Assembly: GCA_002305575.1 (NCBI GenBank)
Contig: DBPP01000003.1
Span: 1 to 54,648, forward strand
Origin: Ruminococcaceae bacterium UBA1417
GTDB taxonomy: Bacteria > Bacillota > Clostridia > Oscillospirales > Acutalibacteraceae
DNA: 54,648 nucleotides
Direction: 5' to 3'
In this document: in pieces, positions 39,849-47,938 of the stretch
Layout of the letters: every line of letters starts with the position of its first letter
Numbering within the stretch: position 1 is the stretch's first letter
The notes under the pieces: model-generated
Told to the model about the DNA's origin: nothing
Seen by the model: the letters and a program-made list of their open reading frames with translations, nothing else
Databases searched by the model: none
Program-made: the position numbers and the translations under genes

Positions 39849-41900
39849 ATGGATAAATACATTGGGAAGCGCCTTGACGGCCGCTACGAAATCCACGAAC
39901 TGCTTGGACAGGGTGGCATGGCATACGTTTACCGCGCGTACGACCGGATCGAGAACCGCTGGGTGGCGATCAAGATTCTGAAAGAGGAGCTTTCGAACAA
40001 CAGCGATTTTCTCCGGCGTTTTCGGAACGAGTCAAAGGCAATTGCCGTGCTGTCGCATCCGAATATCGTCAAAGTGTACGACGTCAGCTTTGGCGATCGC
40101 ATCCAGTATATCGTCATGGAATATGTAGACGGTATTACGCTCAAACAGTATATCGAGCAGCAGGGGGAGATCAAATGGCGTGAAGCGCTGTATTTTACGG
40201 TGCAGATCCTTCAGGCGCTGCAGCACGCGCATGAGCGCGGGATCATCCACCGGGACATCAAGCCCCAGAACATCATGGTGCTCGAGGACGGCAGCATCAA
40301 GGTGATGGATTTCGGCATCGCGCGCTTCACGCAAGCCGAAACACAGACGATGACGGATAAGGCGATCGGCTCCGTGCACTACATTGCGCCGGAGCAGGCA
40401 CGGGGCGGCCACATCAACGATAAGGCGGATATCTACTCCGTCGGCGTCATGCTGTATGAGATGCTGACGGGTCAGCTGCCTTTTGTCGCAGACAATGCGG
40501 TTTCGGTTGCCATCATGCAGATGCAGGCGGATCCGATTCCACCCACGCGCATCAACCCTGCAATCCCGAAGGGGCTTGAGGAGATCACGATGCACGCGAT
40601 GGAGAAAAACCCCGCGCAGCGATTCCCTTCGGCAGCTGATATGCTCGAGGATATCGAGCGGTTCCGCCGCAACCCGGAGATGGTCTTCAACTACGGCGAT
40701 CAGGTGGATCACGCCTATGCACGCTCCTCCAACATTTACGACAATGTCGGCGGCGGTCAGCAGGCGTATAACGACAATTACGAATACGAAGAAGAATATG
40801 TTCGTTCCAAAAACGGCGCCAAGGTTTCTATGGTGGTGACCGGTATTGTGGCGGCGGTTATCGTGGTCGGCCTTGTGGTTGGTGGTATCTTCTTGTGGGG
40901 GTATTTCCAGAACGGCTTTAACGACGAGACCGACGAGGTGATCCTGCCGAATTTTGAAGGCAAGATCTACGAGACGGAAATCAAGGATAACCCGGAATAC
41001 GCCGATTTTGAATTTGAAATTGTGGAAGGCAATGTGCCGAGCAAAGCGCCGGGCGAGGTCTTGAGCCAGACGCCGAAGGCTGGCATGGCGGTCAAGAAGG
41101 GCAAGACCATCACGCTGACGGTTAACGGTGGTTCGCTCGAGGAGGTCGTCGTGGAGGACGTGGCGGGCGATAAGCAGCAGGAGGCCTACGATAAACTCGA
41201 AGCGCTTGGCCTGAAGCCGAAAATCCAGGCAATCGCCGATGAGGAGACGGCAGTGGGCTATGTGGTGCGAACGGATCCCGCTGCGGGTGCAACGGTTACC
41301 GCCGGTACGTCCATCACCATCTTTGTCAGTTCCGGTCCCGCTACGGAACAGGTGCAGGTGCCGAACGTCGTCGGCTCTTCGCTCTCCGCGGCGGAAAGCG
41401 ATCTTTCGGCGAACGGTTTGGTGCGCGGCTCCGTCACGTATGACGACGAGAGCGATCAGCCCGAAGGCACGGTGCTTTCCACGAATCCGGAAAGTGGCGA
41501 GAAGGTCGATAAAGGCTCTGCGGTCGATATGGTTGTCAGTTCCGGTAAGGGTGCGGAAAAGACCGTGCATTATGATATTCCGCTGCCCAGCGGCGTTTCG
41601 GAGGATCTCGAGATGCGCATTTACGTGGACGGCGAACTGTACGATACGCGGGTGGTCAACCCGTCGGTATCCCCGTATTCCGGCGCGGAGTTCACAGGAA
41701 CCGGACGCTCCAGCTTGACCGTCCGACTGAATGGCGAGGACTATATTACGGCGGAAATCAATTATGAGACAGAGAGCATCGAGGTTCTCTCGCAGGTGTC
41801 CTTTGCGACGCCGACGCCGGAGCCTACGCCGACGCCGGAACCGTCTACAGACAGCGGCGATGAAGGGGATACCCCGAGCGGCCAGATCACGACGCACTGA
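39849..41900 (+). CDS. prkC: PASTA-domain Ser/Thr protein kinase
   Basis: About 683 residues. ATG 39849 or GTG 39840 are both possible. The cytoplasmic kinase domain has the glycine loop LGQGGMAYVYRA, catalytic IIHRDIKPQNIMV (Asp136) and DFGIARF. A single membrane segment (VVTGIVAAVIVVGLVVGGIF, about 327-354) leads to three extracellular PASTA repeats (about 365-570), which sense peptidoglycan fragments or lipid II. A further beta-rich domain and a Pro-Thr-Glu-rich tail (PTPEPTPTPEP) follow. It is paired with prpC. Signalling in growth, germination and wall stress is known for the family. Confidence 0.96.
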   Translation: MDKYIGKRLDGRYEIHELLGQGGMAYVYRAYDRIENRWVAIKILKEELSNNSDFLRRFRNESKAIAVLSHPNIVKVYDVSFGDRIQYIVMEYVDGITLKQYIEQQGEIKWREALYFTVQILQALQHAHERGIIHRDIKPQNIMVLEDGSIKVMDFGIARFTQAETQTMTDKAIGSVHYIAPEQARGGHINDKADIYSVGVMLYEMLTGQLPFVADNAVSVAIMQMQADPIPPTRINPAIPKGLEEITMHAMEKNPAQRFPSAADMLEDIERFRRNPEMVFNYGDQVDHAYARSSNIYDNVGGGQQAYNDNYEYEEEYVRSKNGAKVSMVVTGIVAAVIVVGLVVGGIFLWGYFQNGFNDETDEVILPNFEGKIYETEIKDNPEYADFEFEIVEGNVPSKAPGEVLSQTPKAGMAVKKGKTITLTVNGGSLEEVVVEDVAGDKQQEAYDKLEALGLKPKIQAIADEETAVGYVVRTDPAAGATVTAGTSITIFVSSGPATEQVQVPNVVGSSLSAAESDLSANGLVRGSVTYDDESDQPEGTVLSTNPESGEKVDKGSAVDMVVSSGKGAEKTVHYDIPLPSGVSEDLEMRIYVDGELYDTRVVNPSVSPYSGAEFTGTGRSSLTVRLNGEDYITAEINYETESIEVLSQVSFATPTPEPTPTPEPSTDSGDEGDTPSGQITTH

Positions 41901-41909
41901 GGCGAACGT

Positions 41910-42812
41910 ATGCAGGCAGAACGAACTGGGCTGGTGCTCAAAGGCATCGGCGGCTTCTACTATGTACAGGACGGCGAAAATTTGATTTCATGCCGTGCGC
42001 GCGGTAAGTTTCGCAAGGACCGCGTATCGCCCTATGCGGGCGACCACGTTCGATTTACTGTGGATGAGAACGGCGAGGGCTATCTAGCTGAGATCCTGCC
42101 GCGCCGCAATTTCCTCGTGCGGCCGCCGCTTGCGAATCTCGACAAGCTGTTTGTTATTTCTTCCGTCAGCGATCCACAACCGAGCACGCTGATCATCGAC
42201 AAGACCATCGCGGCGGCTGAGCTCAAAAATATTGAGCCGGTTCTGGTTTTCACAAAAACCGATCTCGAAGATGCTTCGGTGTTGCGCGAGATTTATGGCG
42301 GCATCGGCCTGCGCACCTACTTTGTCTCTGCGGAAAGCAGCGAGGGGATGGATGCGCTGCGCGCGGAGCTCGCAGGCTGCATCTCTGCGTTTACGGGAAA
42401 TTCGGGCGTTGGAAAGTCCACGCTCCTCAACCGCCTGATGCCGCAGCTCGTGCTGGAGACCGGCGAAATCAGCCGCAAGCTCGGGCGCGGCAGACATACG
42501 ACGCGTCATGTGGAGTTGTATCCGGTGGAAAACGGTTACGTCGCCGACACGCCGGGCTTTTCTACCCTGGATATCGAGCGGTACGAACTCTTCCGCAAGG
42601 AGGAGTTGCCCGGTGGATTCCGTGAGTTTGAACCGTACCTCGGTCAATGCCGGTTTTCCTCCTGCTCGCATACCTGCGAAAAGGGATGCGCAGTGCTGGC
42701 GGCGGCGCAGGCGGGCAAAATCGCGCGGTCGCGCCTCGAAAGCTATATCGCCATGTACAACGAAGTCAAGGATATAAGGGAGTGGCAGTTATCAAAGACA
42801 AGAAATGTATGA
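41910..42812 (+). CDS. rsgA: Ribosome small-subunit GTPase RsgA
   Basis: This 300-residue circularly permuted GTPase assists late 30S assembly. The order is an OB domain (GLVLKGIGGFYYV), G4-like FTKTDLED, G5-like VSAES, then G1 GNSGVGKSTLLN, GRGRHTTRHVEL and DTPGFST. The zinc motif is CRFSSCSHTCEKGC. The usual NKxD is TKTD here, a tolerated variant. It overlaps thiN by 31 bases. The rpe gene often found between rsgA and thiN is absent. Confidence 0.95.
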   Translation: MQAERTGLVLKGIGGFYYVQDGENLISCRARGKFRKDRVSPYAGDHVRFTVDENGEGYLAEILPRRNFLVRPPLANLDKLFVISSVSDPQPSTLIIDKTIAAAELKNIEPVLVFTKTDLEDASVLREIYGGIGLRTYFVSAESSEGMDALRAELAGCISAFTGNSGVGKSTLLNRLMPQLVLETGEISRKLGRGRHTTRHVELYPVENGYVADTPGFSTLDIERYELFRKEELPGGFREFEPYLGQCRFSSCSHTCEKGCAVLAAAQAGKIARSRLESYIAMYNEVKDIREWQLSKTRNV

Positions 42813-43432
42813 TCATCGGCGCTGTGCCGATGGAATCGGACGCGGTTTTCAAAGAATTCAATCCGACGGATTATTATGTGATCTGTGCGGACGGCGGCTA
42901 TGACAACGCCGTGCGCTTTGGGATCACCCCCGATCTCGTCATCGGAGATTTTGATTCGGCTCAAAAACGGCCGGCCAAAGATATCCGCACGGTCACGCTG
43001 CCCGTGCACAAGGATGTGACCGATACGATGGGCGCGGTGTTGATTGGTCAGAAGCTTGGAATGACCTCCTATGTGTTGGTTGGATGCATTGGCGGTGCGC
43101 GCTTCGACCATTCGATCGCCAATCTGCACGTGCTGCTGTATATCGCCAATCACGGCGGCAGCGGCGTGCTCTGTACAGAGGATACGAAAATCTTTGTGCT
43201 GCGCGGCGGGCGGGTTGTTTTCACGGAGCTGAAGGGCGCGACGGTCTCCGTTTTCCCATTTGACGGCTCCTCCTGCAATGTCACGTATGAAGGGCTGGAA
43301 TACCCGCTCTATCAGAAAAATCTTATGACGGCCTCTACGCTCGGTACGAGCAACAGCATTGTGGCCGACCGCGCGGAAATTCGCGTCAATATCGGCTGTG
43401 CCGTCGTTGTGCTCTATACGCCAAAGGCATAG
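42782..43432 (+). CDS. thiN: Thiamine pyrophosphokinase
   Basis: About 216 residues, starting at GTG 42782 within the rsgA end, or ATG 42809. It transfers pyrophosphate from ATP to thiamine. Characteristic stretches are YYVICADGGYDNAVRFGI, TPDLVIGDFDSAQK, PVHKDVTDTMGAVLIG (Asp residues binding Mg and thiamine), GCIGGARFDHSIANLHVL, and a C-terminal beta domain ending TLGTSNSIVAD. Position after rsgA and before spoVM matches Bacillus. Confidence 0.93.
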   Translation: MAVIKDKKCMIIGAVPMESDAVFKEFNPTDYYVICADGGYDNAVRFGITPDLVIGDFDSAQKRPAKDIRTVTLPVHKDVTDTMGAVLIGQKLGMTSYVLVGCIGGARFDHSIANLHVLLYIANHGGSGVLCTEDTKIFVLRGGRVVFTELKGATVSVFPFDGSSCNVTYEGLEYPLYQKNLMTASTLGTSNSIVADRAEIRVNIGCAVVVLYTPKA

Positions 43433-43529
43433 CGCGCAGCGAGGCGAACGCCTTGTAACACTTTCCGGCACCTGCGTATATACTGGAATAACCCTTCGGG
43501 GCGAGTTTCAGGAAACGGAGGTGCCGGTT

Positions 43530-43709
43530 TTGCGTAAACCGAAGTTTAGCTGTATGCATGGCTGTCTTGCGGACCGCCGCCAGCGCGCCGTTTGTGCCGC
43601 CGCGTTTGGTCTGGGCATGATTCTGGCGTGCATCAGCCCCTCGGGGTTCACCTTGTTTGTTGCTGCTGTAATTATGGTGGCGCTGGGTGTTATGATTGTC
43701 CGCTGTTAG
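43530..43709 (+). CDS. Small membrane protein between thiN and spoVM
   Basis: A 59-residue protein starting at TTG 43530, eight bases after AAACGGAGG (43513-43521). A short Cys-containing basic head (RKPKFSCMHGCLADRRQR) is followed by two hydrophobic segments (AVCAAAFGLGMILACI and FTLFVAAVIMVALGVMIV). No family name is known to me. Placement directly ahead of spoVM and the spore-coat cluster suggests a sporulation role, but this is only context. An in-frame GTG at 43521 overlaps the ribosome site. Confidence 0.6.
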   Translation: MRKPKFSCMHGCLADRRQRAVCAAAFGLGMILACISPSGFTLFVAAVIMVALGVMIVRC

Positions 43710-43746
43710 CGGTGCGCACCACACAGAAAAGGGAGTGACCACACGC

Positions 43747-43836
43747 ATGAAAGTTGTCGTACTTAACGGAAAAGGTCTGGTCGGTTTCGTATTGCGCTGT
43801 ATGTTCGGTATCAAAAAGCTGCCGAAAGAGCCGTGA
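43747..43836 (+). CDS. spoVM: Stage V sporulation protein M (29-residue amphipathic peptide)
   Basis: The gene encodes MKVVVLNGKGLVGFVLRCMF followed by GIKKLPKEP. It matches the SpoVM plan: a short N-terminal strand, an amphipathic helix with Gly/Phe/Leu and Arg (GFVLRCMFGIKK), and a basic tail. SpoVM recognises the convex forespore membrane and anchors SpoIVA. Three facts support the call: length of 26-29 residues, position after thiN exactly as in Bacillus, and the SipL-like and SpoIVA genes immediately downstream. A ribosome site AAAAGGGAGTGA lies 43727-43738. It is too short for ordinary gene finders. Confidence 0.85.
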   Translation: MKVVVLNGKGLVGFVLRCMFGIKKLPKEP

Positions 43837-43853
43837 AAAAAGCATAAGGCCAC

Positions 43854-43899
43854 ACAAGCCGGAGGCGCCCTGAAGGAGGGAGCCTCCGGCTTGTGTTTT
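43854..43899 (+). terminator. Terminator after spoVM
   Basis: ACAAGCCGGAGGC (43854-43866) pairs perfectly with GCCTCCGGCTTGT (43882-43894), followed by GTTTT. It separates the housekeeping/spoVM operon from sipL-spoIVA. Confidence 0.88.
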
Positions 43900-43905
43900 C
43901 TGCGT

Positions 43906-43934
43906 GCATATTGTCCCACATCCGCTCATAGTAA
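43906..43934 (+). promoter_or_regulatory. Candidate sigma-E promoter for sipL-spoIVA
   Basis: GCATATT (43906-43912) matches the sigma-E -35 pattern KMATATT exactly. After 14 bases, CATAGTAAT (43927-43935) keeps the CATA start of the -10 pattern CATACANT. SpoIVA genes are sigma-E controlled in known spore formers, which supports the call. Confidence 0.5.
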
Positions 43935-43976
43935 TGGAGCAGAAACCAAAGGGCAGTGAAAGGATGAGAAGAAATT

Positions 43977-45500
43977 ATGCAACTCACAACAGGCAATCAG
44001 CTCTACGAAGGCTTTGAACAGATTATGGAGTCCAACCATGAGTGCCCCGTGGATACGGAATACAGCCTGCCGGATTACTGCGCGGATATTCAGAAAATTC
44101 TCAAGTGCATTGTCACGCCGGAGGTGGTTTCCGCTGCCGTCATCGGGGACAGCTTATCGGTGGACGGCACGGCGGATATCCGCGTGCTGTATCTTGACGC
44201 AAAGGGCGAATGCGTCCGCGGCTTTGATACGAAAAAGCCGTTTTCGTTCAACATGCGACTGAATGGCAGTGCGGAGGGGGCTACGGCTGTGGTGCGGCCG
44301 TTTGTGCAGCACATCACCTGCCGCGCCATGAACGCCCGGCGGGTGGATATGCACATCACGCTTGGCTTTGCCGTTTCCGTGACGGCCGTGCGCAAAACGG
44401 AATTGGCCGAACGCATTGAAAACGAGTTGGTGGAAACGCGCTGCGATACATATGAGGCTTCCAGCGCTGTCGGCTGCTGTACGCACACGTTTATCCTGGA
44501 GGAAAATATCGAGTTGCAGAACGGCAAGCCGCCGGTCGAAACGGTGTTGCGGCGCAGCGTGCGGTATCAGATTGACGGTGTACAGCTGACTTCCGGCGCA
44601 GCTACCATCACAGGGCGCGCCTGTGTGGAAATTCTGTACCGCCCGTTTTCCGATACGGCGCTGCCGGAACGGATGGTCTGTGAACTGCCGTTTACACAGA
44701 CCGTGGAGTGCGCCGGCGTGGATGGAGCGTGTATGGCCTCGGTCTGCTGTCCGGGCGGTGAGTGTGCTGTGCAACCGCGGGAAGACAGCGTTGGCGAATA
44801 TACCATTCTGAATCTTTACTTAAAGCCGACCCTCAGCATAAAGTTCACAAGACCGTGCACCGTTTGCGCCGTCAGCGACGCTTACTCAATTCGCGGTACG
44901 CTGACTGCAAAATATAAAAACGCTTCCATTGAGCGTTGCACGCAGCTGCCGCCGCGTTCCATCAAAGTGACCGAAACCATCCGCATTCCGGATAGCGACC
45001 TTGAGCGTGTGGTGGATCTCTGGTGCGAGGGTCTCACGCTTTCCGCCTTTACAGAAAAAGAGGGCGTGGCTGTTCGAGGCAAATTCAGCGTGTGCTTGCT
45101 CTACCAGACGAAGGAAAAACGCATGGCGTTTTTGGAGCGCATGCTCGATTTTACCGACAGCCGCGAAGTGCCCGATGGCGGCAAGTTGAGCGCTTCAGGG
45201 GAGATCACAGGCGTCCGATTCACAATTACGGATGCGGGTGCGATCGAATGCACGGCAGAGATTTCCGTCACAGAGCAGGTGCGGCAGATCCATCCGGTTC
45301 GCGCGGTGGAATCCGCGGAGCTGGATGAAACCGACGTGTGTGGCGGCTGCTGTGCGGCGGTATACTACGCATCCTGCGGCGAGCGGATTTGGGACATTGC
45401 GAAACGCTATCAGGCGCGCGTCTCCGCCGTTCGGGCCCACAACAACTGCACGGCGGATGTCCTGAGCGAGGATCGTCCGATGATCATATGCCGAAAATAA
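43977..45500 (+). CDS. sipL: SipL-like DUF3794 (SPOCS) and LysM protein of the spore basement layer
   Basis: This 507-residue protein has several SPOCS/DUF3794 domains (PDYCADIQKILKCIV; VDGTADIRVLYLD; MNARRVDMHITLGFAVSV; GRACVEILYRPF; VRGKFSVCLLYQT). A C-terminal LysM-like module follows (YYASCGERIWDIAKRYQARV, HNNCTADVL). In Clostridioides SipL binds SpoIVA through its LysM domain and is needed to surround the forespore with coat. The gene lies 39 bases before spoIVA and after spoVM, which strongly supports this assignment. Cys is unusually frequent. AGGATGAGAAG precedes the ATG. Confidence 0.85.
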   Translation: MQLTTGNQLYEGFEQIMESNHECPVDTEYSLPDYCADIQKILKCIVTPEVVSAAVIGDSLSVDGTADIRVLYLDAKGECVRGFDTKKPFSFNMRLNGSAEGATAVVRPFVQHITCRAMNARRVDMHITLGFAVSVTAVRKTELAERIENELVETRCDTYEASSAVGCCTHTFILEENIELQNGKPPVETVLRRSVRYQIDGVQLTSGAATITGRACVEILYRPFSDTALPERMVCELPFTQTVECAGVDGACMASVCCPGGECAVQPREDSVGEYTILNLYLKPTLSIKFTRPCTVCAVSDAYSIRGTLTAKYKNASIERCTQLPPRSIKVTETIRIPDSDLERVVDLWCEGLTLSAFTEKEGVAVRGKFSVCLLYQTKEKRMAFLERMLDFTDSREVPDGGKLSASGEITGVRFTITDAGAIECTAEISVTEQVRQIHPVRAVESAELDETDVCGGCCAAVYYASCGERIWDIAKRYQARVSAVRAHNNCTADVLSEDRPMIICRK

Positions 45501-45539
45501 CGCGCACAAAAACAGGCAGAAAGGAAAGGTTTCACCAGT

Positions 45540-47015
45540 ATGGAAGGCTTTAACGTATATCGGGATATGCAGGCGCGCACAAACGGCGAAATTTACATCG
45601 GCGTTGTCGGCCCTGTGCGCAGCGGCAAATCCACCTTTATCAAGAAATTCATGGATACGATCGTAATCCCGAACATCACAGATGAGGCGGCACGCGATCG
45701 GGCGGTGGATGAATTGCCGCAATCCGCGTCCGGCCGGACGATCATGACGACGGAGCCCAAATTTATTCCGGAGCAGGCCGTCACGGTCAAAATGGATGAC
45801 ACGGCAGAATTCAGCGTCCGGATGATCGACTGTGTCGGATACATCGTACCGAGCGCGCTCGGCTACATTGAGGAGGATCAGCCGCGCATGGTCCGCACAC
45901 CGTGGTTCGATGAACCCATCCCATTCAACATGGCGGCGGAAATCGGCACGCAGAAGGTTATTACGGAGCACTCGACCATCGGCCTTGTGATCACGACGGA
46001 CGGCAGCATCAGCGACATTCCGCGCGAAGAGTATGAGGAGGCCGAAGAACGCGTTGTGCAGGAGCTGCAGGCGACCAACCGCCCGTATATTGTCCTGCTG
46101 AACTGTGTGTATCCGAATACGGACGAAGCGCGGCGCCTGGCGGCAGAACGTTCCGCACGTTACGGCGTGCCTGTGCTCCCGGTGAATTGCGTGGACATCA
46201 CGGAGGATGATATCCGCAACATCCTAGCAAAACTCCTCTACCAGTTTCCGATTCGCGAGATCCGGCTGGATATTCCCGGTTGGATTATCGACCTCGACGA
46301 CGATCATTGGCTCAAAAAGGAAATCCTCGATCGACTCAAGGATTCCTGCGCGATCCAGCGTGTTTCACAGGTGGAGCAGGTTGCGGCGCGCCTTGCCGAG
46401 TGCGAACAGCTCAAATCGGTACGCGTATCGAAGATGAACCTGGGCAGCGGCTCTTGTGTGGTGGAGCTGAACCCGCAGCAGGCTCTGTTCTTTAAGATCC
46501 TCGGCGAGCGGACCGGCATTGAGGTGGAGGACGAAACTGCGCTGATGGCACACTTAATCGAGATGAATGAGATCAAGAAGAAATTCTCGAAGCTGCAGAG
46601 TGCGTATGACGATGTGATGGAAACCGGCTATGGAATCGTCATGCCGGATATGGAAGAGCTTTCGCTCGAGGAGCCGGAAATTATCAAGCAGAACGGAAAA
46701 TTCGGCATCCGTCTGAAGGCCGCCGCACCGTCTATCCACATGATGCGCACCTGCATCAAGACAGAAGTCACGCCAATCGTCGGCTCCGAGCAGCAATCGG
46801 AGGACCTCGTTCTGTATTTGCTCAAGGAATTTGAGGAAAATCCGGCGCAGATCTGGGAGTCCAACATTTTTGGCAAATCACTGCATGAACTGGTTAACGA
46901 GGGAATGCACAATAAGCTGTATCGTATGCCGGAGGATGCGCGCAGCAAGGTGCGGGAAACCATCGAGCGGATTATCAACGACGGCTGCAACGGCCTGATC
47001 TGCATCATTCTGTGA
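45540..47015 (+). CDS. spoIVA: Stage IV sporulation protein A (coat morphogenetic ATPase)
   Basis: This 491-residue protein has the family's standard length. The N-terminal TRAFAC-like ATPase has Walker A GVVGPVRSGKSTFIKKF (Lys30), a Walker B region in VRMIDCVGYIVPSALGY and the conserved DEAARDRAVDELPQSASGR, TIMTTEPKFIPEQAV. The C-terminal part has a polymerisation region ending TIERIINDGCNGLICIIL, the usual hydrophobic tail. It polymerises on SpoVM-marked membrane as the base of the spore coat. A ribosome site AGAAAGGAAAGG precedes the ATG. Confidence 0.98.
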   Translation: MEGFNVYRDMQARTNGEIYIGVVGPVRSGKSTFIKKFMDTIVIPNITDEAARDRAVDELPQSASGRTIMTTEPKFIPEQAVTVKMDDTAEFSVRMIDCVGYIVPSALGYIEEDQPRMVRTPWFDEPIPFNMAAEIGTQKVITEHSTIGLVITTDGSISDIPREEYEEAEERVVQELQATNRPYIVLLNCVYPNTDEARRLAAERSARYGVPVLPVNCVDITEDDIRNILAKLLYQFPIREIRLDIPGWIIDLDDDHWLKKEILDRLKDSCAIQRVSQVEQVAARLAECEQLKSVRVSKMNLGSGSCVVELNPQQALFFKILGERTGIEVEDETALMAHLIEMNEIKKKFSKLQSAYDDVMETGYGIVMPDMEELSLEEPEIIKQNGKFGIRLKAAAPSIHMMRTCIKTEVTPIVGSEQQSEDLVLYLLKEFEENPAQIWESNIFGKSLHELVNEGMHNKLYRMPEDARSKVRETIERIINDGCNGLICIIL

Positions 47016-47045
47016 AACGGCGGCTGGCGGAAGAGGGGGATATTC

Positions 47046-47288
47046 ATGGAGGTCTACGAACAGATTACACCGGCGGAACACGAGGCGGAACAGCAGGCCG
47101 CCTCCAAACCGCACGGCCGCGCGGTGAGTCTGACACTGTTTCAGGCTGTCCTTTGCCTGATCGTTTTGCTTGCAGCGCTGCTGCTCAAATCCTGTCTGCC
47201 GACAGTCTATGAAACGGCTCGCAGCTGGTATGACGACCAGATGCAGCGCTCCATCCTCATCACGGACAATGACCTTTCGGATCGCTGA
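47046..47288 (+). CDS. Small single-pass membrane protein, possible SpoIVFA-like partner
   Basis: An 80-residue protein behind AGAGGGGGATATTC. The N-terminal half is charged (EQITPAEHEAEQQAASKPHG). One membrane segment (LFQAVLCLIVLLAALLLKSC) is followed by a short outer tail (YETARSWYDDQMQR). It overlaps the start of the M50 protease gene by 20 bases, so the two are coupled. In Bacillus the protease SpoIVFB is held by SpoIVFA, a single-pass protein with an M23 domain. This protein has the topology but no M23 domain, so it could be a minimal analogue (inference). Confidence 0.6.
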   Translation: MEVYEQITPAEHEAEQQAASKPHGRAVSLTLFQAVLCLIVLLAALLLKSCLPTVYETARSWYDDQMQRSILITDNDLSDR

Positions 47289-47853
47289 TACGGCGGTGAC
47301 GGCGCGCTTCGGCTTTTTTGCGGCGATCGCCGTCCTGCTTTGCCTGGATGGCGGCGCACACGTTTTGCCTGCCATGTTGGCCTGTGCCGTGCACGAAGGG
47401 GGGCATCTGCTTGCGGCGCGTCTTTGCGGCATGCGCATTGAAGCGGTTTGCTTCGGTGCGCTCGGCATCCACATGACCGGTGATGCACGGAGTCTCAGCC
47501 ACCTGCGGTATGCGGCGGTTTCTCTGGCTGGGCCGCTGACAAATCTGCTGTTTTTTCTGCTGTTGATGCCGCTTTCCAAGGCGTTTAGCACCGTGCAACT
47601 CCTCCTGTTTCTGTTTCATGTATTGCCTGCCGTCCCGCTGGACGGCGGCATGGCGCTGCACGCCCTGCTTTGCAGCGTCACACAGCCGCGGCGTGCTGCA
47701 TGGATCAGCACGGCGATTTCGTCCGTTTTGGCTTTCCTGATCGGGACGCTCGGCTTTTTCGTTTTGCTGCGCACCCGGTACAATTTTACATTCCTGCTGG
47801 TTGCTGTGTACATCCTGTTCTATTTGATTTTCAGACAGCGGGAAGCGCCTTGA
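47269..47853 (+). CDS. spoIVFB: SpoIVFB-like M50 intramembrane metalloprotease
   Basis: About 194 residues with five to six membrane segments. The zinc motif is in CAVHEGGHLLAARLCG (HExxH), and the second motif is FHVLPAVPLDGGMALHALL. SpoIVFB removes the pro-sequence of sigma-K in the mother cell. The location after spoIVA and a small membrane protein, and the compact core without a CBS domain, support a sporulation role. Another M50 role cannot be ruled out. ATG 47269 lies inside the upstream gene without its own clear ribosome site, so translation is probably coupled. Confidence 0.8.
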   Translation: MTFRIADTAVTARFGFFAAIAVLLCLDGGAHVLPAMLACAVHEGGHLLAARLCGMRIEAVCFGALGIHMTGDARSLSHLRYAAVSLAGPLTNLLFFLLLMPLSKAFSTVQLLLFLFHVLPAVPLDGGMALHALLCSVTQPRRAAWISTAISSVLAFLIGTLGFFVLLRTRYNFTFLLVAVYILFYLIFRQREAP

Positions 47854-47885
47854 ACCATTCCTTTGCAAGAAAGAAATGCAAAAAG

Positions 47886-47919
47886 AAAGGGAACGCCCTG
47901 ATCCGGGGCGTTCCCTTTT
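47886..47919. terminator. Bidirectional terminator between the spore cluster and the ABC exporter genes
   Basis: AAAGGGAACGCCC (47886-47898) and GGGCGTTCCCTTT (47906-47918) are perfect arms with T-rich flanks on both strands (TTTT on plus; TTTCTTTTT on minus). It serves the convergent units. Confidence 0.9.
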
Positions 47920-47938
47920 GGCTGTGTTTAAAGTGGAA

